The position numbers and the translations under genes are program-made. The notes under the pieces were generated by a model. The model ran no database searches and was not told where the DNA came from. It saw only the letters and a list, made by a program, of their open reading frames with translations. A stretch of DNA of 64,000 bases from a virus: positions 85,621 through 149,620 of IMG/VR virus record IMGVR_UViG_3300046692_000144; one strand, 5' to 3'. This document shows positions 8,559 through 15,774 of the stretch, piece by piece; position 1 is the first letter of the stretch, and each line of letters opens with the position of its first letter.

Positions 8559-9581
8559 ATGACTCTACAAGTAGTATTGCCGCATTTCTCGTGCATCGTC
8601 TCCAGCGACGAGGCTCTCAAGCAAGCTGAAGAAGAAGGCTACTGCGAGATCTTCATCATCTCCCAGACTGGTCTGTTCAAACGTACTGGCTTGACCCACG
8701 GTCGTAGCGTTACTGTTCCTTGTGCAGCGCTTCCAGGTAACGTTTCCCTGCCGAAAAGCGGTCAAGACGTTTCCAAGTTTTTCCCTGCTGGCAAGATCCC
8801 TAAGCACTTCCTGGCAAAGATCATCAGCTTCTTCAAAGCAGTAATGGTCGAAAACAAAGGCACCAACCTGGAAGCACAAGCGTTCGTAATCTGGAACCCG
8901 GAACTGGGCTACCACATTCGAATCCCTGAGCAGACTGTTGCCGGTGCTTCGGTAAGCTACTCCTGGGAAAACTTCCTGGGTCCAAACGATGTGGTTGTTC
9001 TGGACATGCACTCCCACAACAACATGAACGCGTTCTTCAGCGGCACCGACGACCGCGACGACAATGGCAACTGCACCATCTCAGGTGTAGTAGGCAAGCT
9101 GAGCACCACCTGTGAATTGGTGTTCCGCTTCAACCTGCCTGGCAACCTGAAGATCAACCCTCTGGGCATGGACTTCATCTTCGCAGAAGAGGAGGACAAC
9201 TTCGAAGTCCCAAAGGACTGGCTGAACAACGTTAAGCGTCAGGTGTACGTTCCGCCTGTTGTTCCGGTTGGTGGCTACAACTACGGCGGCAACGGCTACA
9301 ACAAACGTAACTACGGCAAGAACGCGACCGCTGGGGGTGTCGTCCACAACGAAAGCTTTCGCGGACAGAATGGCCAAATGGCCATGGATGATGCTGGACT
9401 AAGCCAGGACGACGCGGAGGTGCTGGCCAGTTTCGGTCACCCTTTTCCGTTTAGCGGTGAAGGAGGTAACCAACCCCCTTTCACCGAGCGCCCGCTGACA
9501 AAGGGGCGCAAAACTCAGAAGCAAGCGAGCAAGGTAACTCGGCTGAAAACGAAGGCTCGCAGCCCCCGGATTATTATCTGA
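8559..9581 (+). CDS. JAMM/MPN+ metalloprotease, PRTRC system protein A-like
   Basis: 340 residues in the zero frame. A complete JAMM zinc site is visible: H151-S-H153, then S161 and D164, that is H-x-H-x7-S-x2-D within DMHSHNNMNAFFSGTDD. This segment closely resembles PRTRC protein A (Mov34/MPN/PAD-1 family), which keeps the same spacing. JAMM enzymes hydrolyse isopeptide or peptide bonds after ubiquitin-like modifiers, so removal or maturation of the C-like protein is a natural inference. After the JAMM domain comes a Gly/Asn/Tyr-rich linker (from about 230) and an acidic stretch. The zero frame then turns abruptly basic (GRKTQKQASK...) and stops, whereas the -1 frame continues with natural-looking sequence; see the frameshift site and the extension feature. 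RBS AAGAGGT precedes the ATG. Confidence 0.85.
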   Translation: MTLQVVLPHFSCIVSSDEALKQAEEEGYCEIFIISQTGLFKRTGLTHGRSVTVPCAALPGNVSLPKSGQDVSKFFPAGKIPKHFLAKIISFFKAVMVENKGTNLEAQAFVIWNPELGYHIRIPEQTVAGASVSYSWENFLGPNDVVVLDMHSHNNMNAFFSGTDDRDDNGNCTISGVVGKLSTTCELVFRFNLPGNLKINPLGMDFIFAEEEDNFEVPKDWLNNVKRQVYVPPVVPVGGYNYGGNGYNKRNYGKNATAGGVVHNESFRGQNGQMAMDDAGLSQDDAEVLASFGHPFPFSGEGGNQPPFTERPLTKGRKTQKQASKVTRLKTKARSPRIII

Positions 9582-9856
9582 CGGGCGAAGATGGCTTTGC
9601 GAAGCTTGACTGGAAAAACCCAGCCGTAGCAGACGCAGCGCTGCCTCTGTTGGACGTGGACGAGGATGATGACTTCTGGGTTCTCCAGGAGACAGAAGGC
9701 CTGAACACGGCGATGGCGTACACCGTGGGTAAAAACTGTATCGACGCGATGCTTGCAGAAGGTCAGCTTGATTGGCTTTCCGAGCTTCTAGACTACGCAG
9801 AAGATACTCTCGGCTTGGACGCTCTCGCAGCAGAAGCGGGTGCCGAAAAGAGTTAA
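9470..9856 (+). CDS. Acidic C-terminal extension of the JAMM protein in the -1 frame
   Basis: Open -1 frame from 9470 (after a stop at 9467-9469) to the stop at 9854-9856. Translation from the slippery site gives about 116 residues rich in Asp/Glu/Ala with PPDYYLTGEDGFAKLDW and DVDEDDDFWVLQETEG, a composition like other proteins of this phage. No ATG or good ribosome-binding site exists at its beginning; only TTG (9650) or GTG (9656) without Shine-Dalgarno are available. The simplest reading is a fusion to the JAMM protein by -1 frameshifting, about 432 residues in total. A single-base sequencing error would give the same picture. Confidence 0.6.
   Translation, partial: PTPFHRAPADKGAQNSEASEQGNSAENEGSQPPDYYLTGEDGFAKLDWKNPAVADAALPLLDVDEDDDFWVLQETEGLNTAMAYTVGKNCIDAMLAEGQLDWLSELLDYAEDTLGLDALAAEAGAEKS
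9500..9506 (+). promoter_or_regulatory. Candidate -1 frameshift site A-AAG-GGG
   Basis: Zero-frame codons are ACA AAG GGG CGC. One-base slippage re-pairs Lys on AAA and Gly on GGG, then continues GCG CAA AAC in the -1 frame. The heptamer obeys X-XXY-YYZ and sits just after the -1 frame opens. An AGGAGG at 9461-9466 is about 34 bases upstream, too far for the usual stimulatory distance. Confidence 0.5.
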
Positions 9857-9860
9857 AGCT

Positions 9861-9870
9861 TGGTATAACT
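9861..9870 (+). promoter_or_regulatory. Early-class promoter core (TGGTATAAC) before ThiF-like gene
   Basis: TGGTATAACTAAGGTAGTGG with TATAAC at 9864-9869. No convincing TTCAAT box upstream. It starts a transcript that begins almost directly with a strong hairpin. Confidence 0.65.
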
Positions 9871-9872
9871 AA

Positions 9873-9907
9873 GGTAGTGGAGGATACCCTCCCTACCTTT
9901 TGTCTTT
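9873..9907 (+). promoter_or_regulatory. Leader hairpin with T-rich tail, attenuator-like
   Basis: GGTAG-T-GGAGG (9873-9883), loop ATAC, CCTCC-CTACC (9888-9897), then TTTTGTCTTTT. The shape is that of an intrinsic terminator placed between the promoter and the ThiF-like start at 9923. It could reduce transcription, protect the 5' end, or both. Confidence 0.6.
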
Positions 9908-9922
9908 TGGAGAGGCTCAGTA

Positions 9923-11188
9923 ATGTCTACGAATTTTACGTTTCAACTACCATACATTCCACAGACCGTAGTCGTATTCGGTTGCGGTGGTACGGGCAGT
10001 CGATTGGTTCCACCGATTGCTCAACTGATGTCCACCCTCCAAACTCTGGTTGCTCCTGAGCTGGTTCTGGTGGACTTCGACGAAGTAGAGGAGAAGAACC
10101 TCGCTCGTCAAAACTTCGCCAAGTCCGACATCGGCAAGAACAAGGCTACTGCCCTGGCATCTCGTTACTCTAAAGCGTATCCGACTCTGAAGATCACTCC
10201 GATCACAGTAGCTGCGGGTACTCCGGAGTATGGCGAAGCGCTGGGTATGTTCAACCTGCAAGACCGTCTGACGGGTCCAGCAGCGTATATCCTGGCGGTG
10301 GACTCGGCCAAAGCTCGTCGTGAGATCCTTGCAAGGGCTCTGTCTCCACAATCGGGTTCGGGTAACTCCAGTATCGTAATCGACGCTGGTAACGAAGACA
10401 TCTTCGGCCAGGTGAGCTTCTTCACCACGGGCAAGATCGGAAAGAATTCGGCCAAGGACCTGGAATTCATCTACAACTGGTATCAGGGCATTATCCCAGG
10501 TGACATGATCCTGAGCGAATTCCCAATCGACGTAATGGCTTATCTGAACATGCAGGAAGGCCAGTCCACTAAGTCGTGTGCTGATCTCGATCAGACCCTG
10601 GCGATCAACAACCTGATGGCCGCTCAGGTAGTGGCGTACGTTCAGAACTTCTTGATGGGTAAGCCTGTTCGTTCGTGGCGTACCAACTTCGATCTGTTCA
10701 ACGGCGTAAGCTACGACACGATTTCCGTTCCGGAGGTTCTTCGCCGAGCGGTAGAAGCGAAAACCAAAGGTCGTGAGGGTGAGACCTTCTTGAGTAACAT
10801 CCATCAGCGTATGCGTGCAAGCTCGGCTCCGATGGACGTGGTGTTCACTGACCTGAGCTCGTCTCTGGAAGATGAAATGCTTTCGGAAACTCCAACTCGC
10901 TACGAGACTGCGAAGATGATTCGTACCTCGTTGAACATGGGTCAGTTTGAACCGAGCTTGTTGTTCGAGGCGGACTTCCCTGACTACTACACCGACGCTT
11001 TCAAAGCTCTGTGGCGTAAAGGGTTCGAGCTTCCAGAAACTTCGGAAGACGAACGCAATACCTACCAGGTTGCTCTGAAGATCATGGAGGAGATGCAAGC
11101 AGAGGTAGCCGCAGCGGCTGCCGCAACTCAAGTCCCTACCATGGCAACTACCGAAGCTGAAGAAGAGGAAGAAGCCGACGAAGATTGA
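9923..11188 (+). CDS. ThiF/E1-like adenylating enzyme, PRTRC system ThiF family
   Basis: 421 residues. Rossmann nucleotide loop VVVFGCGGTGSRL at residues 16-28 (G-x-G-x-x-G), then LVLVDFDEVEEKNLARQNF, in which the acidic residues and the Arg match the ATP-binding signature of ThiF/MoeB/E1 enzymes, and DIGKNKA with the conserved Lys. Such enzymes adenylate the C-terminal glycine of a ubiquitin-like protein. Together with the small GTKG-ending protein and the JAMM peptidase this completes the core of a PRTRC cassette. A separate catalytic Cys is not certain; C194 in the SCADLDQ region is one candidate. The C-terminal 40 residues are Ala- then Glu-rich, probably disordered. RBS GGAGAGG precedes the ATG. 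Confidence 0.85.
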   Translation: MSTNFTFQLPYIPQTVVVFGCGGTGSRLVPPIAQLMSTLQTLVAPELVLVDFDEVEEKNLARQNFAKSDIGKNKATALASRYSKAYPTLKITPITVAAGTPEYGEALGMFNLQDRLTGPAAYILAVDSAKARREILARALSPQSGSGNSSIVIDAGNEDIFGQVSFFTTGKIGKNSAKDLEFIYNWYQGIIPGDMILSEFPIDVMAYLNMQEGQSTKSCADLDQTLAINNLMAAQVVAYVQNFLMGKPVRSWRTNFDLFNGVSYDTISVPEVLRRAVEAKTKGREGETFLSNIHQRMRASSAPMDVVFTDLSSSLEDEMLSETPTRYETAKMIRTSLNMGQFEPSLLFEADFPDYYTDAFKALWRKGFELPETSEDERNTYQVALKIMEEMQAEVAAAAAATQVPTMATTEAEEEEEADED

Positions 11189-11204
11189 TTTCGTCGAGTC
11201 AAGG

Positions 11205-11234
11205 AAAAGCCAGGATCACTCCTGGCTTTTTTTA
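11205..11234 (+). terminator. Intrinsic terminator of the PRTRC-like operon
   Basis: Ten-base stem AAAAGCCAGG / CCTGGCTTTT with loop ATCACT, then TTTAG. Because of the A-run on the left it may also end minus-strand transcripts of the facing late operon. Confidence 0.9.
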
Positions 11235-11246
11235 GTCTCTCTACGG

Positions 11247-11639
11247 TTAGATAGAGATACGGGAGTACGCAAGTTCAAGAGTGTCGTCAGCCGTATAGAT
11301 CCCAAGGACAGAACCATCTTGACGATACATGGTCATGACCTTTGTAGACTTGTCCCACTCCCATGCACCAAGGGCTTGGTCCTCTAGATTACGGAGGATA
11401 GATAACTGACTACGACCTACGACTTCAAACGATTCAATCTTCTGACCATCAACGATAAGGTCGAAGACTCCGGTCTCAACTGGAGTGAAAGAAGCAGAGT
11501 ACCAATCAGTACCCACGATAGAAGTGCAGGTCACCGCAGTTGCATCCAAGGCCCCGTCTTTAAAAACAAACGACGTTACTGGGGCAGAACTTGAGTAAAG
11601 AGAGGCCCTAGCAGCAGAGCCTAGCTGTAGTTGCATCAT
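11247..11639 (-). CDS. Late protein, unknown (small virion protein candidate)
   Basis: 130 residues from the ATG at 11639, which overlaps the TGA of the upstream gene (ATGA); an in-frame TTG further upstream is a less likely start. The N-terminal half is beta-rich; the C-terminal half (GAWEWDKSTKVMTMYRQDG, LGIYTADDTLELAYSR) is a pattern I associate with small structural proteins of tailed phages, but I cannot name the family. Last gene of the eight-gene minus-strand operon that begins at 16622. Confidence 0.6.
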   Translation of the reverse strand: MMQLQLGSAARASLYSSSAPVTSFVFKDGALDATAVTCTSIVGTDWYSASFTPVETGVFDLIVDGQKIESFEVVGRSQLSILRNLEDQALGAWEWDKSTKVMTMYRQDGSVLGIYTADDTLELAYSRISI

Positions 11640-12163
11640 GTCCAAGACTCCATATGTTCGATGTACTTAGCCACTGCTTCGGCCTTGGCGGTACGGTCTT
11701 CGATTTCTTGTCCTTGTACAAGGCGATCCGGGAAGCAGACTTCTTGCAGGGCAATAGGTGCCTCCGAGTAACCTTCTTCATTCAGAAGCTTAGTTACCCC
11801 GATGCGGACTTCATCGTCGAATTCACCGTCTACAACGTTGTGAATCTCTACCGCAGCCCAAGCGATTTGTAGACTGTTTGGAAGAGGGAAGGTCTCAAAG
11901 TCAGCAGGGATGTTGTTAAAGACATCTGTAGCATGCAGGAAGAACAGAAGGTCCTGATAGAACATTTCAGGCTCCAGGACAAGAATACGAAGAACGTTGA
12001 TCTTGTCTAGGAGCAAAGGGCTCAAGGCCAATTCCATGTCGAGACTGATCGTCTCTGGTTCCAGGTCTACCCATTCCTCACCGTACTTAGAAGTGAGGAT
12101 TTTCAGTAGTGTCGGGAGGCGCACATTATCTGTGCCCTCCGAAGGTGATTTCAAATCGATCAA
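11636..12163 (-). CDS. Late operon protein, unknown
   Basis: 175 residues, acidic and helical, no signal peptide or membrane segment. Start ATG at 12163 overlaps the end of the upstream gene by four bases. No recognised motif. Operon position, with coupled starts on both sides, suggests a virion or assembly role. Confidence 0.65.
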   Translation of the reverse strand: MIDLKSPSEGTDNVRLPTLLKILTSKYGEEWVDLEPETISLDMELALSPLLLDKINVLRILVLEPEMFYQDLLFFLHATDVFNNIPADFETFPLPNSLQIAWAAVEIHNVVDGEFDDEVRIGVTKLLNEEGYSEAPIALQEVCFPDRLVQGQEIEDRTAKAEAVAKYIEHMESWT

Positions 12164-13020
12164 ACGAATCTCCCCAAGGCATTCTTCTCGTCAAGAGGCA
12201 GGGATTCCAGAACAGCCTTGTCATTACCGTAATCACCGGTCAGAGCGTCGGCTACGTCTTTACCCAGGATATCTCCAATATGGGCCGAACCCAGACGGGC
12301 GATCTTTTCAAATGGGACAGTCTTGCTGCCAAGGTTGATGTTGTATGAGGCTTCCTTTACGAATGCTTCTTTGTAGAAGTCCCCGTTATAGAAGTGTTCC
12401 TGATCTAGACTTACTACGGCCTTAGCTACGCTTGCACGTTTCTCTTGACCGCCCAGGTTAAGGCTTTCAACACCGAACTCGGTAACCACGGTAAGGATGT
12501 CGTTGTAGCGAGTATCACCTGTCTCGTAGGCACGCTTCTGCAATGCATTAGACACTTCGGATTCACCGAAAGGAAGACCGGCAGAGTACAGGCTGGTTTC
12601 GTAACCGAATGCTTGGCCATTGAATCGTGCAGTGATGTCTTCGGCGTAGCTAGCAACCTTGATCAGATCCTGGTGGAAGCCCAGGCTGCCACGAAGCACT
12701 TCTTCTTGTAGCTGCAAGCTCTCCTGAGCGTTGTAGAGCGACGCTTGCTTCTCGGCCATACCGAAGGCCTCGATACGAGATGCAAGCTTCTCAAGCTCAT
12801 CAGAGAGGCCGTAGGCCAAGACAGCACGGGAGACACGTTCTTGAGTTGCGTAGTCAACGGACTCACCAGCAACTTTGGTCAGGTAGGAGATTTGCAGACC
12901 GGACGCCAGAGCGGAGTCACGACTGTCTACTGGGAACTCTTCTGACAGGGAGGCTTCTTTTACCATCCCGACAGCTTCAGGGACGATTTGCAGAATGTTG
13001 TTTAGATCGTAGGCAAGCAT
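12160..13020 (-). CDS. Late protein with many K-x-A(S/A) motifs, inner-virion candidate
   Basis: 286 residues, Ala/Ser/Glu-rich and mainly helical. It contains at least seven short motifs of the form hydrophobic/charged-K-x-A-S (VKEAS, LEKLAS, AEKQAS, IKVAS, QEKRAS, VKEAS, FEKIAR), spaced through the chain. The same motif follows the N-terminal YLEK tag in other late proteins and occurs near the N-terminus of the major capsid protein, so these may be sites for the prohead protease. If so the protein would be cut into several peptides in the maturing head. No enzyme motif seen. Confidence 0.65.
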   Translation of the reverse strand: MLAYDLNNILQIVPEAVGMVKEASLSEEFPVDSRDSALASGLQISYLTKVAGESVDYATQERVSRAVLAYGLSDELEKLASRIEAFGMAEKQASLYNAQESLQLQEEVLRGSLGFHQDLIKVASYAEDITARFNGQAFGYETSLYSAGLPFGESEVSNALQKRAYETGDTRYNDILTVVTEFGVESLNLGGQEKRASVAKAVVSLDQEHFYNGDFYKEAFVKEASYNINLGSKTVPFEKIARLGSAHIGDILGKDVADALTGDYGNDKAVLESLPLDEKNALGRFV

Positions 13021-13022
13021 TG

Positions 13023-13538
13023 TTAGCTCCGGGTAATTACGTTGAGTGCATCTTCTTGGGTATTAGAACCCGGTTGGTCTTTTAGCATGCTCTTGACCAT
13101 ATTCATATTCTTACGGGCGTTCATAGCAGTATAGAACTTTGGAACTGCAATACCTGCACCGGCTGCTCGTACGGCAAGATCTGTTATACCTTTGCTTTTG
13201 AATACGGGTGCAGGCTCATTGAATGGTTCTCCTGCCCCGAGAGCTTCATACTTGGAGACTGAATGGTGGTACGCATTCATTGTTCCTTTTACGGTATCCA
13301 AGATAGGGTCTGCCAATATTAACGCAGTACCTGCAACTCCTAACCCAATATCCTTCCAGAACCGACTATCGGTTTTAGCACCTGCACGGATAGTATGCCC
13401 GTGATCCGTTAGGAGTTCGACCTTCTCGGAAAGTGGCAACGCCTTAAATCTAGGATCGGTAATAACACGATCCAAGCTTAGACCAGAAGCTTGATAATTA
13501 CTAATAAGCTTAAGGAACATGTCTTCATGTAGGGTCAT
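13023..13538 (-). CDS. Late operon protein with hydrophobic Gly/Ala segment
   Basis: 171 residues. A central hydrophobic stretch (DIGLGVAGTALILADPILD) resembles those of the YLEK-tagged proteins nearby, but this protein lacks the tag. Start overlaps the stop of the ligase gene by four bases. Function unknown; membrane contact during DNA entry is only a guess. Confidence 0.6.
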   Translation of the reverse strand: MTLHEDMFLKLISNYQASGLSLDRVITDPRFKALPLSEKVELLTDHGHTIRAGAKTDSRFWKDIGLGVAGTALILADPILDTVKGTMNAYHHSVSKYEALGAGEPFNEPAPVFKSKGITDLAVRAAGAGIAVPKFYTAMNARKNMNMVKSMLKDQPGSNTQEDALNVITRS

Positions 13539-14482
13539 ACAGTATCCAGTTCACCGTCAGCATCTCCGTTGTAGACAGGCTGACGTAGTTTTGTACCAGT
13601 AGGCGTCATCGCCTCAACCTGGATCAGCTTGTTTAACCAAGCGTTAGGGTGTTTGAAAATGTCTTCTCTGGTTCTACGGTCAAACCCCGTACCTACTTTG
13701 CCAACCTCACGTCCGGTAGCATCTTCCAACAGGAGAGCACCCGCACTAGGCTTAGGCTTACCGGAGATATCCTTCTCTTGAAGAATGGCTTTGACCTTTA
13801 GATTATAGTGGTTCTTATGCTTAAGTTTAACCCTCGGGTTCTTTGCCTCTGGAGCAGTAGGATCAAGGGTTATGACGCCTTCACGGCCTTCTTTTTTAGA
13901 TTTCTCAATGAGAGCGTTCATCCCCTCCACACCATGAGCATACTCAGGATGGAACATGAGATTGGTATCTCCGAAATCAGAGATCAATCCTTGTATGTGA
14001 GGAAGCTTATCGTTGAAGGTACTTACTCTAGGTTCGATCATGTCGAACACTACTGCTCGGATAGGACCGTCTTGAGACTGTTCCCTAATAGAACGCTCAG
14101 GAAGAGAGTTAAGTAGGCCAGATACTCGGGCATGTGACTCAAGGGCATAAGGATCGTGACCTGTATGAATAAGCTCTACGTTGTAAACCTTTCCTGCCTG
14201 AGACGGCAAAGTCTTGGCCAAGTGAGGAACTCGGTCAGCCTTCTCTATAACTGCACCTGTCACGGAAGGCCTACGGGAAACAAACGTAGGAATTCCGTAA
14301 TGGTCATAGCATAGAAAATACGAAGCGCCATCATATTTCAATGACGATAGCTTTGGTTTGTCATCACTACCTTTCTTGAAAGTGTCGTTGTATTTAGCAC
14401 GGGAATGCATAGAAGCAGATTTCTCCAGGTACGGGTTTGGATGTGGTGAGTTCATTGTAGTACCTGGAGAAGTATTGGTCAT
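13535..14482 (-). CDS. ATP-dependent DNA ligase with N-terminal NPYLEK tag
   Basis: 315 residues. Motif I is KYDGAS (about residues 49-54, adenylated Lys), motif III AVVFDMIEP, motif IV EGVITLDP, motif V KLKHKNHYNLKV. The C-terminal 70 residues (AGALLLEDATGREVGKVGTG ... R-Q-P-V-Y) look like the OB fold of small ATP-dependent ligases. Before the nucleotidyltransferase core lies an added segment containing NPYLEKSAS (about residues 16-24), the tag shared by many late proteins here. The gene sits in a late operon headed by a LigD-type 3'-phosphoesterase, not among early replication genes. It therefore appears to be made late and may be packed into the head to seal nicks or breaks in the genome. 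Packaging is inference. Confidence 0.85.
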   Translation of the reverse strand: MTNTSPGTTMNSPHPNPYLEKSASMHSRAKYNDTFKKGSDDKPKLSSLKYDGASYFLCYDHYGIPTFVSRRPSVTGAVIEKADRVPHLAKTLPSQAGKVYNVELIHTGHDPYALESHARVSGLLNSLPERSIREQSQDGPIRAVVFDMIEPRVSTFNDKLPHIQGLISDFGDTNLMFHPEYAHGVEGMNALIEKSKKEGREGVITLDPTAPEAKNPRVKLKHKNHYNLKVKAILQEKDISGKPKPSAGALLLEDATGREVGKVGTGFDRRTREDIFKHPNAWLNKLIQVEAMTPTGTKLRQPVYNGDADGELDTV

Positions 14483-15024
14483 TTAGAAAGAGAAGCTGCT
14501 TTCTGCAAATATTGGTTATGAACGCCTTCTAGGTATTCATCCGCCTTCTCTTCGCCACGGCCAAGAGCATGCTTAGTAGCAGAGTAAGCACCAAGACCCA
14601 TACCTGTGATACCTGCACCCATGATTACCAACGGATGCTTGGTCAGCAGCCTTGCCGAAGCCACCCCACCTACTCCACCCAAAAGCATTGCCCCTGCACC
14701 TTTCCAGGAAGCACCGTTATGAGCAAGACCGTCTGCCTTTCTGACCACGTCACTGCCGTAGTCTCGTTCAATGGTAGCGTTGATGTGACGGGTCTTCATT
14801 CGATCACGGACTAGACCATTCAGATCGGGTGTTACAACGTCACCGTTCTCATCTACGTAAGTCTCATCACGGAAGTCAGCGATAGCCTTCTGAGTTATAC
14901 GGCCTGGAATATGTCCTGCCCAATCACGGTGGTAGATCTCGTCAGCTTCTCGGTTGAGATTCTTACGGTAGTCTTTGAGATCTTGGTAGTGGCCTGCGAG
15001 TTTCTCTAGGTAGACGTTGGTCAT
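14479..15024 (-). CDS. YLEK-tagged late protein with Gly-rich hydrophobic segments
   Basis: 181 residues beginning MTNVYLEKLAG. A charged helical region (15-90) precedes a Gly/Ala hydrophobic hairpin-like part (GAGAMLLGGVGGVASARLL and PLVIMGAGITGMGLGAYSA), long enough for one or two membrane segments. Ends with QKAASLSK, a second K-x-A-S motif. Coupled to its neighbours. Probably an inner-head protein carried with the DNA; no enzymatic motif. Confidence 0.65.
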   Translation of the reverse strand: MTNVYLEKLAGHYQDLKDYRKNLNREADEIYHRDWAGHIPGRITQKAIADFRDETYVDENGDVVTPDLNGLVRDRMKTRHINATIERDYGSDVVRKADGLAHNGASWKGAGAMLLGGVGGVASARLLTKHPLVIMGAGITGMGLGAYSATKHALGRGEEKADEYLEGVHNQYLQKAASLSK

Positions 15025-15774
15025 TTACTTGTTCGCCTTTTCAATAGCTTTATTCTTTACATGCTTCGCCCAAGAAGCTGCGCCTACACCAGTTGCAGTA
15101 GCAGCTAAGTACGTACCGTATGCAGGGGCCATTTTCTTTAGGAACTTCTTAGCCACGCTGGCACCACGAGTCTTCAGGAGGTGTTTTGCAGGACTGAGAG
15201 ATGCTTGAGCCTCTTCCACTAGCATTGGTAGTGCAGAAGCAGCGACTGCGTACGGGGCTGCCTTTCGAACTTTCTCGTTATCGGAAGTAGCAGCATAACC
15301 GCCAGCCAATGCTCCTAGACCAAGAGCCGATCTTTGAGAAAGGGAGTGCATTATGAATTTACCCCTGACGCCTTTTCCACCGATGGCCTTCCGATACTTG
15401 TTGAAGCTGTGAGCGTGGCCATACTCATGCATTGCAAGGTCAGCACCTTTAGCATTTACGGTTGGACGCTTTACCCCCCTGAATCCAGGAGGGAGGTAGT
15501 GAGCAGCAAGCTCATGGTCGAACATCCCATTACCGCCCCTAATGACATGTCGTAGGTTTTTACTTTTCCGATAGGAGTTTACGTCTGACTCCGTAACTGC
15601 GGAGTTCCCTGCCAGGCCTTTGTGTGCGGCTCGTACCAGTCCATGGTTTATCGGGGTGGATAGGGCTATGGCCCCCGCAGTCGTCCCAACGACCGTACCG
15701 GTACGGGTCCACCCGTGTATGTGGTCCCTCTTTTTTTCAGTTGAAGCGATTTTCTCCAAGTAGATATTCATCAC
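15025..15774 (-). CDS. YLEK-tagged late protein with HEYGH zinc-peptidase motif
   Basis: 249 residues starting MMNIYLEKIAS. Around residue 115 the sequence DLAMHEYGHAHS contains HExxH, the zinc-binding and catalytic motif of metallopeptidases, followed by SLSQRSALGLGALAGGYAA and further hydrophobic Gly/Ala helices. A Gly/Thr-rich hydrophobic stretch (TVVGTTAGAIALSTP) lies near the N-terminus. A third zinc ligand cannot be identified with confidence, so peptidase activity is tentative. The next stop and start abut, so the gene is in the same transcript as ligase and 3'-phosphoesterase. Confidence 0.65.
   Translation of the reverse strand: MMNIYLEKIASTEKKRDHIHGWTRTGTVVGTTAGAIALSTPINHGLVRAAHKGLAGNSAVTESDVNSYRKSKNLRHVIRGGNGMFDHELAAHYLPPGFRGVKRPTVNAKGADLAMHEYGHAHSFNKYRKAIGGKGVRGKFIMHSLSQRSALGLGALAGGYAATSDNEKVRKAAPYAVAASALPMLVEEAQASLSPAKHLLKTRGASVAKKFLKKMAPAYGTYLAATATGVGAASWAKHVKNKAIEKANK

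Noticed and set aside
9650-9856. Independent 68-residue gene starting at TTG
   Set aside because: No Shine-Dalgarno and the same frame is open with natural sequence for 180 bases upstream, so a frameshift extension explains it better.
9947-11131. 394-codon minus-strand frame opposite the ThiF-like gene
   Set aside because: Conserved ThiF motifs are on the plus strand; no late motif precedes the antisense frame.
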